Shown here: positions 34,755 to 46,607 of the stretch, one piece after another
How positions within the stretch are numbered: the first letter of the stretch is position 1
How the letters are laid out: each line of letters begins with the position of its first letter
DNA from: Chara braunii
Lineage: Eukaryota; Streptophyta; Charophyceae; Charales; Characeae
Length of the DNA: 64,000 nt
NCBI GenBank assembly: GCA_003427395.1
Contig: BFEA01000550.1
Span: 224,981-288,980 of the forward strand
Reading direction: 5' to 3'
Notes under the pieces: generated by a model
What the model was told of the DNA's origin: nothing
Seen by the model: only the letters and a program-made list of their open reading frames with translations
Databases searched by the model: none
Translations under genes and position numbers: made by a program

Positions 34755-34852
34755 GTCCTTCGGGACACACGATAAATTGGAACGATACAGAAAAGATTAG
34801 CAGGGCCCCTGCGCGAGGATGACAGTGTCACGCATAAATCGAGAAATGTTCC
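34755..34852 (+). ncRNA. U6 snRNA pseudogene
   Basis: Begins GTCCTTCGGGACA (5' stem-loop). It contains AAATTGGAACGATACAG and AAGATTAGCA, which stands next to the ACAGA-box equivalent (here ACAGAAAAGATTAG), then GGCCCCTGCGC and AAATCGAGAAATG. U6 is the catalytic spliceosomal RNA. Against the plant consensus it has a 6-bp insertion between GATGAC and ACGCATAAATCG, inside the internal stem-loop. There is no T-run terminator after the 3' end, and no USE or TATA at the usual distances upstream. These point to a retroposed, non-functional copy. Confidence 0.85.
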
Positions 34853-35099
34853 ATGGATGAGCAAAAAGAGAAAAAACACGGGACCATTCTCCTGTACGAT
34901 CAGTGCGCAAGCAGCACAGCATCCGCGAGCGAGCGGAACTACTACCCCCGTATCATCTCACGATTCCCACCAGTCAAACGAGTTCGAATTTTCCTCTTTT
35001 TTTTTTTTGGTTTAAAAAAAATCGATTGGCCTGACCGATGCATGAAAAAGTGAAACACGACGCCAACTCGAGTGCAAGTCCGATGAGGAAGGAGGGGAA

Positions 35100-35158
<59 letters not shown>
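35100..35158. repeat. G59 homopolymer
   Basis: An uninterrupted run of 59 G. Such a long G tract is unusual in an assembly and may be a sequencing artefact or a real, length-variable tract. Any proline frame across it is meaningless. Confidence 0.95.
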
Positions 35159-35159
<1 letters not shown>

Positions 35160-35214
35160 ACGCGAGACCACCACACATCGTACGACTAAAATTGTCATGG
35201 CGACAGCATAACCC

Positions 35215-35515
35215 AGGCTACCAGAGTGGCCCGGGTCCACTTGCCCGACCGGGCCAAAAAGAAAAAAAGAAAAAAAAATACTTTTTAATTTAAATTTTTA
35301 TTTTAAACTTAGTAAAGAATTTCGATGTGACCTTGGGGCAAAAGTTGTTCAGTTTATTTTTCTGCGTAACATAGTTTTTTCTCGTTTTTTTTTTTTTCGT
35401 TTTTCTTTTTGGCCGGGACCTTCCCTGGTCCTTGCACGGCCGGGCCGCCCGGGAAAATAAGGTGACCCGACCTTTTTTTTTTGAATCTCAATACATTATT
35501 TTTAGCTGGTAGCCT
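35215..35515. mobile_element. MITE-like element, 301 bp, perfect 10-bp terminal inverted repeats
   Basis: AGGCTACCAG (35215-35224) is matched by its exact reverse complement CTGGTAGCCT (35506-35515). Inside the ends, GC-rich sub-terminal blocks (cccgaccgggcc, and later cggccgggcc) face each other across an AT-rich middle with long T runs. No target duplication is convincing. A 15-bp phrase tacattatttttagc flanks the right terminus on both sides (about 35492 and 35524), so the end may have been rearranged. Confidence 0.45.
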
Positions 35516-37247
35516 AGAGCATTACATTATTTTTAGCATCTCCCCTGCGTCGCCGCAGTGAAATGGTGGGAGAGGGCGGTCGGCAAAGAATCCAACTCGA
35601 CAGCATGTCAAGGCAATCGGACAGTTTTCGGAAATAAATTCTTTCGCATTCATTTTCTTTCCTAAAGTTGCCTTCAATGCGATGACGGCGGGTTTCTAAA
35701 AACCATTTGTTCCTTTTCCGACACTCTCTCGTCGGCGCAACCGGGAGCAACGATTTCTCTCCACCCCTCCCTCCGATTTTCAATGCAACTCGTTCGCTTG
35801 CGAATTCGCGCTTTGATCCAACTCAGTTTCAAATCAACCCAACACTCTCATTCAGTGGACATTGCTCAATCCAGCACTACAGTCAACTCGAATCGCTTGC
35901 GCGAGGTCCTACCCCGCGTGCTCACGATTTTTTCGCGGGTAGCAAAACGCAATTATGCCGTTCAGTTCAATTTGAGCGGACAACTGTTCAACAACCACTC
36001 GCGGATTCCCACACACACCTTATGTCCAACTCGATTTCGAAAATTGAACTTTGTTCAGTTCAGACTTCAGTTCCAGTCAACTTTCAGAGAAATTTCAGTG
36101 GAATCGTTCCACTCAGCGCCGGTGAAATTGAAATTGAATCCCTTCGCTCACGACTTCATGCCCCCTTATTTCCAAGAAGTTGGACATTGTTCCATTCAGT
36201 TACGCTAAGTCCACTGAAAGATGGAAGGCCCCCTTATTTCCAAGTTCGACACTGTTCCATTCAGTAGGCTAAGTCAGTAGGCTAAGTCCACTGAAAGAAA
36301 CCCCTTCCATCGAGCGGTGCGATCCGATTAGCTATACTCGTTCCATTCCAGTAACTTTTTTAAATTCACGTCATAAGAATGCACATCCCATCGTTATCCG
36401 TTTCCATTAACAGCAGGCGCGATGAGCTATATTTTAATGAGCCCTTGTTTCAATCCCATCCAATTTTATTCCATTCAGTTTATATCCGACTCACTGTCTG
36501 CCCATCCGCGCACTGTTGGATTATATTTCATTTATCATTACGTCTCTTCTCTTTTTCTCTTTCTCGCGCTCTTTCGCGCGCGCGCGCGTGTTTGGTTCTC
36601 TTTTTTTCTGTCGCGCACTATGCAATCTGTTTGGCTACTCTCTCTCTCTCTCTCTCTCCATCTCTCCCGGGCCCCCTCCAGTTTTCGACTCGCCGGGACT
36701 CACCTTAACAACATCATCTATCAACTGAAAACTCAGGGAAATTCCGTTGAGAATTGAAAAGTTCATTCGAACGCTGGTCAACTAATCCAGCGTACTCGCA
36801 TTTTGATGGACGGATTCGCTTGAGAGTCTTCGGAGTTGTAGCGGATTCGGGTCCGAGTCCATAAAAGCCTATATTCCCGGGAGAAAAAGATGCACTAGAT
36901 CCGCTCACACAAGACTGTTTCCAACTATTTTATCCAATTCAGCTCCAAAAAACTAAAATCCCGCCAGGGAACACATCGCCGGTTCGTGTCTCCGAAATCC
37001 ACGGTTTTTTTCTTTCCCCTCCGATCACACCCACCCTGTTTGAGTGTCTTTGTCAATTCCCATTTTTGCTTCCCGGCCCTTGTAAAAAAGCGCCCTCCCG
37101 GTTCAATTCCTTCGTTTGCCGCCTGCGAGACTCCAATCTCCATTCCCCTAAAGGCAGTCGTCTCCCAACTCCATTTCAAAGTCTTCGAGTTCAATTTCAA
37201 TTTTCAGTTCTGCCTCCGCGCTCTTGTGAAAAAGCGCCTTCGTCCAG
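35516..37247. other. No gene seen; local repeats
   Basis: A 67-bp tandem pair lies at 36162-36297 (cccccttatttccaag, then ttccattcagt, then taagtccactgaaag). (CT)n at 36637-36658. The phrase cttgtgaaaaagcgcc occurs at about 37081 and 37223, and a variant at 37341. Frames up to 186 codons (35707-36267) have no recognisable motif, so they are not called. Confidence 0.4.
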
Positions 37248-37322
37248 GAGCTGTGGCGCAATGGAAGCGCGTCTGACTTCCGATCAAAAGGTTGCGTTTT
37301 CAGTTCGCAGGTCCAATGCCCG
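37248..37322 (+). tRNA. tRNA-like sequence (degenerate; anticodon position reads TCC)
   Basis: GGAGCTG (acceptor-like) is followed by TG and a perfect D-stem GCGC-AATGGAA-GCGC. An anticodon arm with loop CTTCCGA and a 4-of-5 stem comes next, then AGGTTGCG and a T-arm disturbed by extra bases before AGTTCGCAGGTCC. The body resembles plant tRNA-Arg, whose loop would be CTTCGGA or similar; here the anticodon position is TCC. The T-arm defect makes a pseudogene or SINE head more likely than a working tRNA. Confidence 0.4.
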
Positions 37323-40300
37323 AAAAATATGTTCCTGGAAAAAGCGCCCTCAAAAAATCTTTTTTTTCAGTTGCCACCTTCGGGACACGTGTTAAAATTG
37401 CAACGATTTTTATAGCCGCCGCCGCAAGGGCCACAAGCACAAACCGAGAAAGAACTTGCCCATTACAGAGCTATTTATGTGCAGTAGTAGTATTTCATGG
37501 TGTTAAGAACATAATAAAACACTAATTAACAGTGTATCGAAGACCAGGACAGCGAAGAGGTGTGCGAGGTGATCAATTGCGAACGAGAGAAAAGTATTAT
37601 CATCATCAGATCGACATACAGTATTTCCCTCCTTTCTGAGAGACCGCGCAGGTGAGCGTTCCAAAAACAAAAAATAAAAATAAAAATAAAAAAAATCGCG
37701 TGATCAGCGATCGACTGACGGGACAAACACACCTCCGCTTCTTTTCCTGTCAGCGTCAGGTGAACAAACGAATTGTTACGCGTCCATTTCATCTCCCCAT
37801 CGCTACCATCGGCTATCTAAGCATGATTCTATTAGTGCATACATCGAACGTTTTTCATTCGTAAACGTGTCCAAACTCCCGTGAGGAGAGAGAGGATGAA
37901 GCAACGGCACGTTATGGTACATCAATTCAAGAGAAGAAGGCGGGTTATATACTGTATTATTTGTAACGTAAGGGCTGTTAAAGGGACACCATCGACCGTC
38001 TCTGGATTTTAATCTTCAACTCGATAGATTCACCAATTCAACCAGAAAGGTGGCGAAAGCATAGTTGGAGTTGTTTTCCATAAGCCATCAGCTCAGGATA
38101 ACGACCCGCTGGACGGGTGGTCGGTGGATCTATGAAATTGCAAATTCGACCCAAAAGAGAAAAGAAAAAAGGATGATCACGGCGTGAGGTGGTCTGAGCG
38201 GATCTCTAAACGTAACCCGTCACTGCAGGATCGGCAGATGAGCTGAATGTCTATCCGATGCCGTACAAACAACGTACTGCACGTCCCTCTGTGTTTATCC
38301 GCTTGCGAGACCTACTCCTTTCCCTCCTAGGAACATTTCAATCAAGTTATCCCAGGTATTGATAGAACCCCATACATCTGTTCAGCAACTCGGTTCATCC
38401 CGTCATATTTGTGCCGATCGGTCGCTTGATTGGACGATCAAAGGAGGGGGACCGTTCGTCGGAGTCACGACGAGGGCTGAATCGTTCCAGCAGGAGAGGA
38501 GAGGTGAAATCTACCCGGGAGAAGTGTAAGCATCGTAAAAAGTTGGAAAAAGCTGACACAGTGAGTAACATTAGATAGTAACCGGCCCGGCGGACGGTTT
38601 CGATCTGTCGGCCGGCCGATCAGTCGATCGATCTACGGTCCACTGAGCACCTCTGTAATGACTGCGCGAGCGTAAGACAGGCCGGGCCCCTCAGCCGATA
38701 TGGAAATGGACACGTGGTGGAATCCGACAGCGGTGTGCCTATGATCTCCTAGAAACCAATCATCTATCTCCAGAGCGACTCGCGGCGAGAAAATCGCGGC
38801 CATCACCGTCGCGATTATCAGAGGCGCGGATTATCGGTGCACCATAGAATCCGGTGCATGGCGCAGAGAGATAGAGAGACCGCGTGGGAGAGCGCGTGGG
38901 AGAGCAAGACGGTGCGCCCATCCCCCTCTTCCGCAACGAGTGACAGAGAAAAGAACAGGAAAGAAAGCGGCACGACTAGACGGAGAACAGGGGCGACGCG
39001 CACACAGAGAGAGGGAGAGATCTACCCGCAGATTGGGAGAAGAAGAGTAACACAGACGAAGAAATGCCTTCCATACAACCACGAGACACTAAAGCCGGCA
39101 GTGACGGAGACCAAAAATGAAAGAAAATGAAAAAAAAGGAGAAGTTGACTTTCAAACGCAAAGACAGAGAGCAGGTGTGAGAGTCGTATATATACATGTT
39201 TCTTTTTTGTTTTTTTTTTACATGTGTTTGTGAGTGTGTATATATATATAGAGAGAGAGATAGATGAATATATAGACAGAAAAGTAGACACGACGGGGGA
39301 GGGGAGAGGGGTGTAATGCAACTCTAGACTGATCTCGTTTTGCGCGATTGAGTTTTGGAATCGTACCGCGCAGTGAACATCGAGGTTAGCAAGACGGCGT
39401 GGAAAAACAACCAAATGAGCCCAAGGACAGGCCAACGCAGGGCGGGAGAGAGACTAGGCGGGTGGGTGGGGGTGAACCCAGGGAGGGCGGGGGGACAGGT
39501 CACAAGAGTCGGCATACATAGACGCGTCGCACTGAGGTGTGATGGGTAACCTGAGGAGATGGGAGGAAGGAGGGGAAGAAGGGGACGGACATGAAGGAGA
39601 AGGGAGTGAAGAGCAGAAGGAAAATGAACGAAGGATTAACGGATAAAACGGGGCAGGGAGATTGGGTGGAAGGGAGGAAATAGGAACCTGTACGGAGTTG
39701 GGATGTTCCGCGGAGCAGGACCGCTGCCCGGCGACAGGAGGCATGGCGCCTGAAAATAACTCACGCACTCGCGAGTTGGACTCCGAGAGCCGCGGTGGAA
39801 TCGTCCGCAGCTCGGACTTGAGCAGCAGCTGGCTCGTTGCTCTCCACAGTTGGCATAAAATTTATCGCTTCGCCCCCTCTCTCCCTCGCACCATCCTATG
39901 ACTCCAGACCGAGCATCTCGCTCTGCGGTTGAACGAAGACAGCAGTCGGGGAGAGGAAACTGGAATTCGCTGATACAAGGAGAAGAGGGTGTGCGCGCTA
40001 CAATTAAGGGCGGTCTACGTAGCAGAAGAACATGTGAATGGCGTGGCCAACCGATCTGTCGCACATGACTTCCCGAGCCCGCCGCTCGTCTCAGTTGGGT
40101 CGTCCTAGCAGTAGCAGCAGATATGTCCGCCGTCTGCTACCTGTCAGTACATTGGCTGCTGGTGCTGCCAGACCGCTACTGGCGATCATTTGATCGATTT
40201 CGACCCATTCCGATGAGGCAGAGGACACCCGGATGACTCGTGACAGCCGAACGATTTCTGTCAATTGCCGACCCGCCCCCGGAATGGTATCCCGTGCCTT

Positions 40301-40587
40301 TTTCCCCTCGCCATCGCAATTCTCCACCCCCAAGCGGTCGTCTTCATGTATTCTCCGGGCGAATCACCGGCGTCAAGTCCAACCTAGCTGCGGTAGCATA
40401 CCTTAGAAGACAGTCTAAGACGGCCGCTCAATGCTGTGATAGGCAATCGCGCCAAGGGGCTGCAAAATTTACATGTCGCTGTCCTTGCCTTTGCAACGCC
40501 CGTACCAGTCGCCAGTCCCTTGCTTCGCTCTCTGAGATCACACCCTCGCTCTCGGCACTCGGCTCTCTTGCACCTTACACAGCGTAT

Positions 40588-40666
<79 letters not shown>

Positions 40667-43556
40667 CTCTGTCTCTGTATGTATGTGCGAGTGTGTGTGT
40701 GTGTGTGTGTGTGTCTGTGTGGGCGTGTGTGTGTGTGTATGTGCGTCAGTGTGTCAGTGTGGGTGGGTGTGCAAGCGTGTGTACGTGTGTGAGCGAGCGA
40801 GCGAGCGCGCGGCGCGCGTGCGCGCTATGGCGCTGCTCATCTGCGTAACTTTCAGCGGGTTTCGGCAATATTCTGCGCGCGGCCGGTTGAGTGGAGGAAG
40901 ACAAAGACCGTATTTAATGCGAGAGAAGTGTGCGAATGGCAGAATTTTCCGCTGCAAGGGTAACTGAGAGGATAGCAGACGGCGAATCGGGGAGGCGGCA
41001 CCGAGACTAGAAAAGACCGGCGACGACGCGGCGCCAGTAAAGCGCCAATTGGTTTAGCAAAGCACGACTGTTGCTTTCTGAGCACGCAAACGGGTGAGGG
41101 CCAGGACAACAGGTGCTCTCTGGAAGCTGCCGAGGAGGTCCTGATCCACACACGCACTCACATCCACCTCCTAACTCGCACGCACACACACGCAGAGAGA
41201 CTCGCGCACATGTTCAAACGCACACGCGCCCCCCCCCCCACACACACGCGCGCACACATGCATGACAAATCAATCTCCGCAGAAACACCTCCGTCTTCGT
41301 CACGAAGCATACGTACACAGAAGGGACAACTCCGTCTTTGTTTAAGCCAGTATTCCTCCTCCAGGCCGCATTCCGTCCGTCTCCAACGCACCCCTGCGAG
41401 TTCGTTATCTCCAGCCTGTACTGTATATCCCATTGACGACCGGTCAAGTCCCCGGTCATCCTCTTTCTTCTTCCATCAACGTAATCAACAATCCGCCCTT
41501 CTCCGCTCAACCATCCACCTCTCCTTGCACATCCTGCCGCCCTGTGTTGTGCAACACCTCTCCCCGGACATCAATCCCCTGCGTTCACCACCATCACTGC
41601 ACAGCCCCCTCTCCGTCCCGCCCGTCCGTCCCGCCCGTTCTTTCCCTTGATTGCCACATGCCTCACTTGCTTCCCTCCGCCTGTGTTTCCTGGTGTTTCC
41701 CTCCGCCTGTGTTTCCCGGTGTTTCCCGTCCATGCTACGGCACGAAGAGAACAAATGATCAGCCTCCCTCCCATCCAAATCAGAGAACCCAGACGCTTCA
41801 CGTCCTCCACCTCTTCCTCCTTCCCGCCACCAAAGCCCAAAACCTTTTTGTGTCATCTACGCTACTTTACACTTTCCTATCCAGGTCACCTATCGATCCG
41901 TCGGTCAGCCTACGTCAGAAGTACTGTCCTCCCGCTTGCTCGCCGGTCTGCTCTATCTCGCCCCGGCCCTCGTGGACGCTCGGTTGGGCTGCCAGCCGAC
42001 CCACCGACCAGGGGCTGAAGGGCCTCTCCCGGAGCCTGATCCGTCACCACCCTGTCAGTGCTGTTGTTCCGCTTCCGCCGACACTGCGCTCCGCTGCGGC
42101 ACACACTTCCACACGGACTCCCCAGGGACCCGGCCATCCCACACCCCTCCCGGGCGCGAGCGCGCGGCATCTAGGCGCCAGGACCCTCGTCAAAGGGGAA
42201 AAAAGGGGAGAAGCGGGGAGAATCAGTGCGATGGGCTGTTCACCATGCAGTACCGCCGGCGCGCTGCTGGCGCATGAATAATCAACCCCTTCTACACCCC
42301 TACAACACCCCCCTCCCCTCCCTCCACTGGCTGCCGCCCATCTGCCTGTCCACCCCACCACGCGCCCCGCATCAAAGTTTCTCATGCAGTGGGGAAAGCC
42401 TTCGCTGCAATTAACCCGAAAGCTAGCGGAACTCTCTCGGCAATAACCTGTAACGAGAGTGCTGAAATGTCTGCCCAACTTTCCTGTTTCACTCCCTCTT
42501 CTATGCCTGTTTCGTTCATTTCCTTTTTTTTTCACCTTCCTCTCTTTGTTTTTTTTTCCCTCAAGCTTCAATTTCATTTCAACCTCTATGTTTTCCGTAT
42601 GTGCGTGCCTTTTTCTTTTCTTTTGTTTCGTAAGCGCTTGTTCACTTTCGGTTGCATTGTGTTGCACCAAATTGCAAACAAACCGTGCAAGCAGTTACCC
42701 ACCCTATTCTTCCTCGTCTTTCCCGCCGCTACGTAGTTTGGACGTCGTCGACTCACGCAAGAACACGGCAGTTCGGCGCGGCAGTTCGGCGCGGCAAAAC
42801 TACCGAACCGAACACGGCGCTATGCGCGGACTGTGAACGGACTCATTCATCCGGATGTGGACTTGATCACTGTCAGATGCATCCGGGAGGATGGGCCTCG
42901 CTCAGCCACTTGCCAAATGTGAAAACTGGCGACTGAAGTGTATCCTCCCTGTTTCCATGGAATGATACACTCGGCTCTTTTCAGAGCGCGAGGTGTTGTG
43001 TCCTCATTATATGCCACGCCAAGGCGCTGAGTCCAGAGCCATAAATGGAGTTGCGGGAAGTGGGGGCCGAGCAGCTGACGCTTCCTAAACCGTGCCGAGT
43101 CGGACAACTGGATCAACCCGGGTCCAACTTGGTGGAGCCATGCGGCCCTCAGGTGAACAGCATGCCGCGTGGAAGTGTGCGTCCACCACTGATGGACCAT
43201 CCAGCTGGCTGTAGCTGTACTTTCCGCAGGCGCGGCTGAATAGGCCGCGGCCGAAAGGCAAACAATGAAAGCCCGATTTCACCTGGGGAAATCCGACATC
43301 GCTCCGATGTCCGCGCCAAATTGTATGTGGAACTGACGGAGGTCAACGTGCACAACAACAGGTATCCATTCGTGTCCCAGCACACCACCGCGACCCAGAA
43401 CATTCGAACACCGCACATCGGGGGGGGGGGTATGCCCCACTAGAAGCAAAATAAACTTGTTTTCGACCACGTGCAGGTCTGCGGCCAGGTAACCAGGTTG
43501 AAAAGACTCGAAAACTAATTTGCAGCCCGTCAGGGGGTGCGTTTTCCCCCCCCTGT
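37323..43556. other. Long region without a recognisable gene
   Basis: I checked both strands and no frame here shows a family motif. The longest (41433-42281, 282 codons; 40240-40848, 202 codons) are Pro/Ser-rich or run through microsatellites. Simple repeats: (CT)n at 40592-40660, then (GT)n at about 40688-40740; TATATA/GAGAGA at 39238-39262. Around 38590-38640 there is a GC-rich dyad-rich stretch (cggccggccgatcagtcgatcgatc). It could include promoter or intron sequence of an unrecognised host gene. Confidence 0.35.
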
Positions 43557-43700
43557 CGTTGTTGTTTTTTTGTTTGTATTCGAAAACAAATGGTAACGGG
43601 GGCCGGGGACCCCACAATTCAACCCGGATCGAACCTCTGGCAGCATTAGCCAGTTTCGCTTTTTACGGCACCCAGAGGAACCGGATGTCATCAACATTAA
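43557..43700 (-). mobile_element. SINE-like element, copy 2
   Basis: On the minus strand: a tRNA-like head with AGGTTCGATCCGGG (good box B), then TTGAATTGTGGGGTCCCCGGCC, a short body and an A-rich end (acaaacaaaaaaacaac). The tail phrase matches the element at 4110-4300 (AATTGTGAGGTCCCCGGCC). The same orientation, the same order and an A-rich 3' end in both support one SINE family. The box A is weak. Confidence 0.55.
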
Positions 43701-43912
43701 AAACTGGAGTTCAAAATCTATACTAGTCTACCAAGCCCTAAGCTGAACAAGCACTACACTTATACGATTGTTGGGGGATACATTCTTGGGTTGGAAATTG
43801 AGCTGTACCAAGGTAAGTGGTAGGATAGAGGAGAAGTCCCCCCCCTGTCGTTGTTGATTCAGGCTCGCTTGGTCGTTGGAAGGTTCAAAAAATGCAGGCA
43901 GGTGCAGGCACG

Positions 43913-44131
43913 GCACTTTGGGGGGTGGTGGCAGTTTCTTTTAAAAATGAGGGACCAGAAGCTGCCCGTGGGACTGCGCGCTGGGTTTTGGTCGAAACGG
44001 TGGCAAAGCAGCGGCAAGGTGGATCTTTGGGGGGGGGTGGCAGTTTCTTTGAAAAATGCGGGACCAGTAGCTGCCTGTGGGACCGCGTGCTGGGTTTTAG
44101 TCGAAACGGTGGCAAAGCAGCGGCAGGGTGG
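43913..44131. repeat. Tandem duplication, unit about 110 bp
   Basis: Two units share ggtggcagtttcttt, aaaaatg.gggaccag.agctgcc, gctgggttttgg/agtcgaaacgg and tggcaaagcagcggcaggg (first from about 43913, second from about 44026). The flanking phrase ccccccctgtcgttgttg occurs at about 43548 and 43839. Confidence 0.85.
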
Positions 44132-44779
44132 AAAAGTGGAAAAGTGGAAGAGTCTCAATCGTAAAGGGCGCGGCCTTGGCCGCAGGTTGAAACGACACAC
44201 CTGCATTGCATTTGCGAGTGCAAACAGATGTGTCTGAACGTGGACGTATTCAACGCCCCACACGTTCAGCGCCTGATTGAGTGAGTCACATGTGACAAAA
44301 CAACTTTATTTAATATAAAAAAAAAGAACTTACAACAACAAACACTCAAGCACACACCTATACGACATATGGACCAAGATTCAAGGACCACCAGCCTCGA
44401 CACCAACTATGAATCAAGGTATGTCAAATATCTAATACATAAATACCGTACAAATCACCTAAATCCCACACATTCCAACACTAACAGATGTGATAAACAC
44501 AAACACCCACACAAACACACACACACTAATCTTGACACATACACACAAATACTCCTTTTTTTCATGCAACAATCACCCTACTTTTAAAGCTCACCAATAA
44601 TGGTTCCTTTATCAATCAAGCATATGCAAACTACAGGCTGCGCACTTGTGCCCTCACGCTAAGTCAATGTTCCTGCTTGAAGACATTCTCACATCCCTTC
44701 TCACCCTTCTCGAGGATAGCTCCCCTAGCTAACCCCCTAGATGGGATGTGTGCACACGCGTGTATATATTTTCGAGATA
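44132..44779. other. No gene seen
   Basis: AT-rich sequence with an acacacaaac-type run at 44500-44545. It may include the 5' part of the LINE fragment that becomes readable at 44780, but no motif shows this. Confidence 0.35.
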
Positions 44780-45234
44780 TCCTCACATCACGAAGACCCC
44801 CCCCTTAATTCTGATCCAACGTTCACTACATTTGCTCCCTTCTGGGAAGCCACCAAGGTGGCCCTGGACCAGACTGAGAAAGAAGAATTAGACAAACCAA
44901 TCAGCCTAAAGGAATTCACAAATGCCAAAAACCAAATGACGGTTGGCAAGTCTCCCGGAGAAGATGGACTGCCAATCGAATTTTAGTAAGCATTCTGGTT
45001 AGAACTAGCCCCAGGATTACTCAAGATCTTCAATGAGGTACTAGAAGGTAAGACCTTGCCTCCAGCTATGACCAAATGTATCATCTCGTTGATGTACAAA
45101 AAAGGAGAAAAGTCAGATATAAGAAATTGGAGACCAATAACATTACTAAATATATCCTATAAACTACTGGCAAAACCTCTTGCGATCAGACTAGTCTTGT
45201 TCTTACCCAAATTTGTAGGTCCAGAACAAGGGGT
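44780..45234 (+). pseudogene. LINE RT fragment, cut by element C
   Basis: The plus-strand frame reads PISLKEFTNAKNQMTVGKSP then GEDGLPIEF (non-LTR RT block 1), two stops, then ELAPGLLKIFNEVLEGKTLP. It continues MTKCIISLMYKKGEKSDI and RNWRPITLLNISYKLLAK, ending LPKFVGPEQG. The NWRPITLLN box is diagnostic of LINE RT. Homology ends exactly where the TGTGAC start of element C's left repeat begins (45235), so the LINE was interrupted there. It is distinct in sequence from the LINE at 23-27 kb. Confidence 0.8.
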
Positions 45235-46020
45235 TGTGACGAACCACTTTCTGTGTCGCGTGACTTTCTGCGCGATGACAATGAGGGGTCCTGAGATGGG
45301 AGGGTTGGGCAAATTACGAGGGGTGGGATCGGCGGGAAAATTGCATCGGTGTCCTCGCTTCTTTCTTTTCCTTCGCTTCTTCCCTTTCGGCGGTGACAAG
45401 ACAAGCCCGGCGCAGACGGTTGAGTGTGCGCGCCCCATTGGGCGCAATCAACAACGGTTGGCGATGGTTCTTTCTTGCTCTATTGAGAACAAAAGGGGGG
45501 AACTGAGATTTTTGGCGCGATAATCGCACGGAAGCTTTCCAGATTTCTTTTTAAATTTTCCTTTCAACTGATGACGAGCCCTCGAGGGATCTCAAAATTT
45601 TGATTTCTTTTACGTTTTTCTTTGTTTTTCTTCCGTCTCATCGGAATTTTTCTGTTGTCATTTCGAGTTCAGATAGGAATTTAGGACTTTTTGAATTTCT
45701 TGCCGAACGTCGCCTCTTTCTTGCGCGCATCTTCCTGCGGTGGGAACGAAGTTTTGGCTAGACGGCGCCTTAATCTTGCATGAAACTGTAATTTTTGGGC
45801 GGGCGTCATTGTAACTGTATCTTTCCTCTCTCGCCTTCTTCCCGCCTCCTTCTTTTTCTTTGCTACGTCTGATTGGGCGACGCGCTGCATGATCAGATCG
45901 ATGCGTGGAGTGTGGCTACGTCCCCCATGTTGGGGTCTGATCATGCAGAATGCAGGCACTGCCTTCCCTTCTCCTCTTTCTAATCCTCGCAATCTCACAC
46001 TCTTCGCGCACGCATGCATG

Positions 46021-46030
46021 CTATAAATTT
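46021..46030 (+). promoter_or_regulatory. TATA box of the left LTR
   Basis: CTATAAATTT, preceded by gcatgcatg and conserved exactly at 57939-57948 in the right repeat. Its place about 790 bp into the repeat fits the U3/R boundary; transcription would start about 30 bp downstream. A second TATATAAA lies at about 46359 (also in the right copy). Confidence 0.6.
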
Positions 46031-46607
46031 CGTCGTCGCGATTAGATAGCTCTCTTAAAACATTTCCAGAAGCTCGAGGTTAGCGCGATTAGTGAGGGTC
46101 GGCTAATGAGCAAAGTAAGAGGTGAGTTGATGTGGGAGTTGGGCGACCCGACGAGCTGGTGCCAAGTGCGAGGGGTTGACATGTAGGCCACGACGAACTG
46201 TGGTGCACGGACGAGCCTGACGGGCGCATGCGGATTAAGCGGGGTGACAACTTCATTGGTGGGTGCGAGACGACGAACTGTCCGCATCGGGAAGGAAGAA
46301 AGAGCGGAGAGAGATGAGTGTGGGAGTGTAATCTTTTCTTGTCTTTTCTCAGTCCTTGTATATAAACTTTTAGCTTCGAACGAGACGCCCCTGTTTTGCA
46401 TTTCGACGTTTCTTTCGGCTTGCTATCGTGTGATATATGGGTTAATGTTTTTCCTTCCTGTTTTATTTTGTACTCGCTCCATGGGACGGATTTGATGATC
46501 TGGTAATGCTTGAATATCCAATGTTTGGCGCAATACCCCCGGGATTACCTAGCGCTTGCAGCGCCGATCTATCCCCACTTAAATGAGATAAAAGAAGTTT
46601 GATGTTG

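Noticed and set aside
34942-35240. Poly-proline frames
   Set aside because: Translation of the G59 tract.
35707-36267. 186-codon open frame and an overlapping 141-codon frame
   Set aside because: Overlapping frames in AT/CT-rich repeated sequence, no domain, contains a tandem duplication.
41433-42281. 282-codon open frame
   Set aside because: Pro/Ser/Arg-rich, no motif, and long antisense frames lie opposite; composition explains the openness.
46042-46401. Minus-strand frame of 119 codons conserved in both LTRs of element C (also 57960-58328)
   Set aside because: The repeats are too similar for an open frame to be informative, and the plus strand is also open there (46244-46495).
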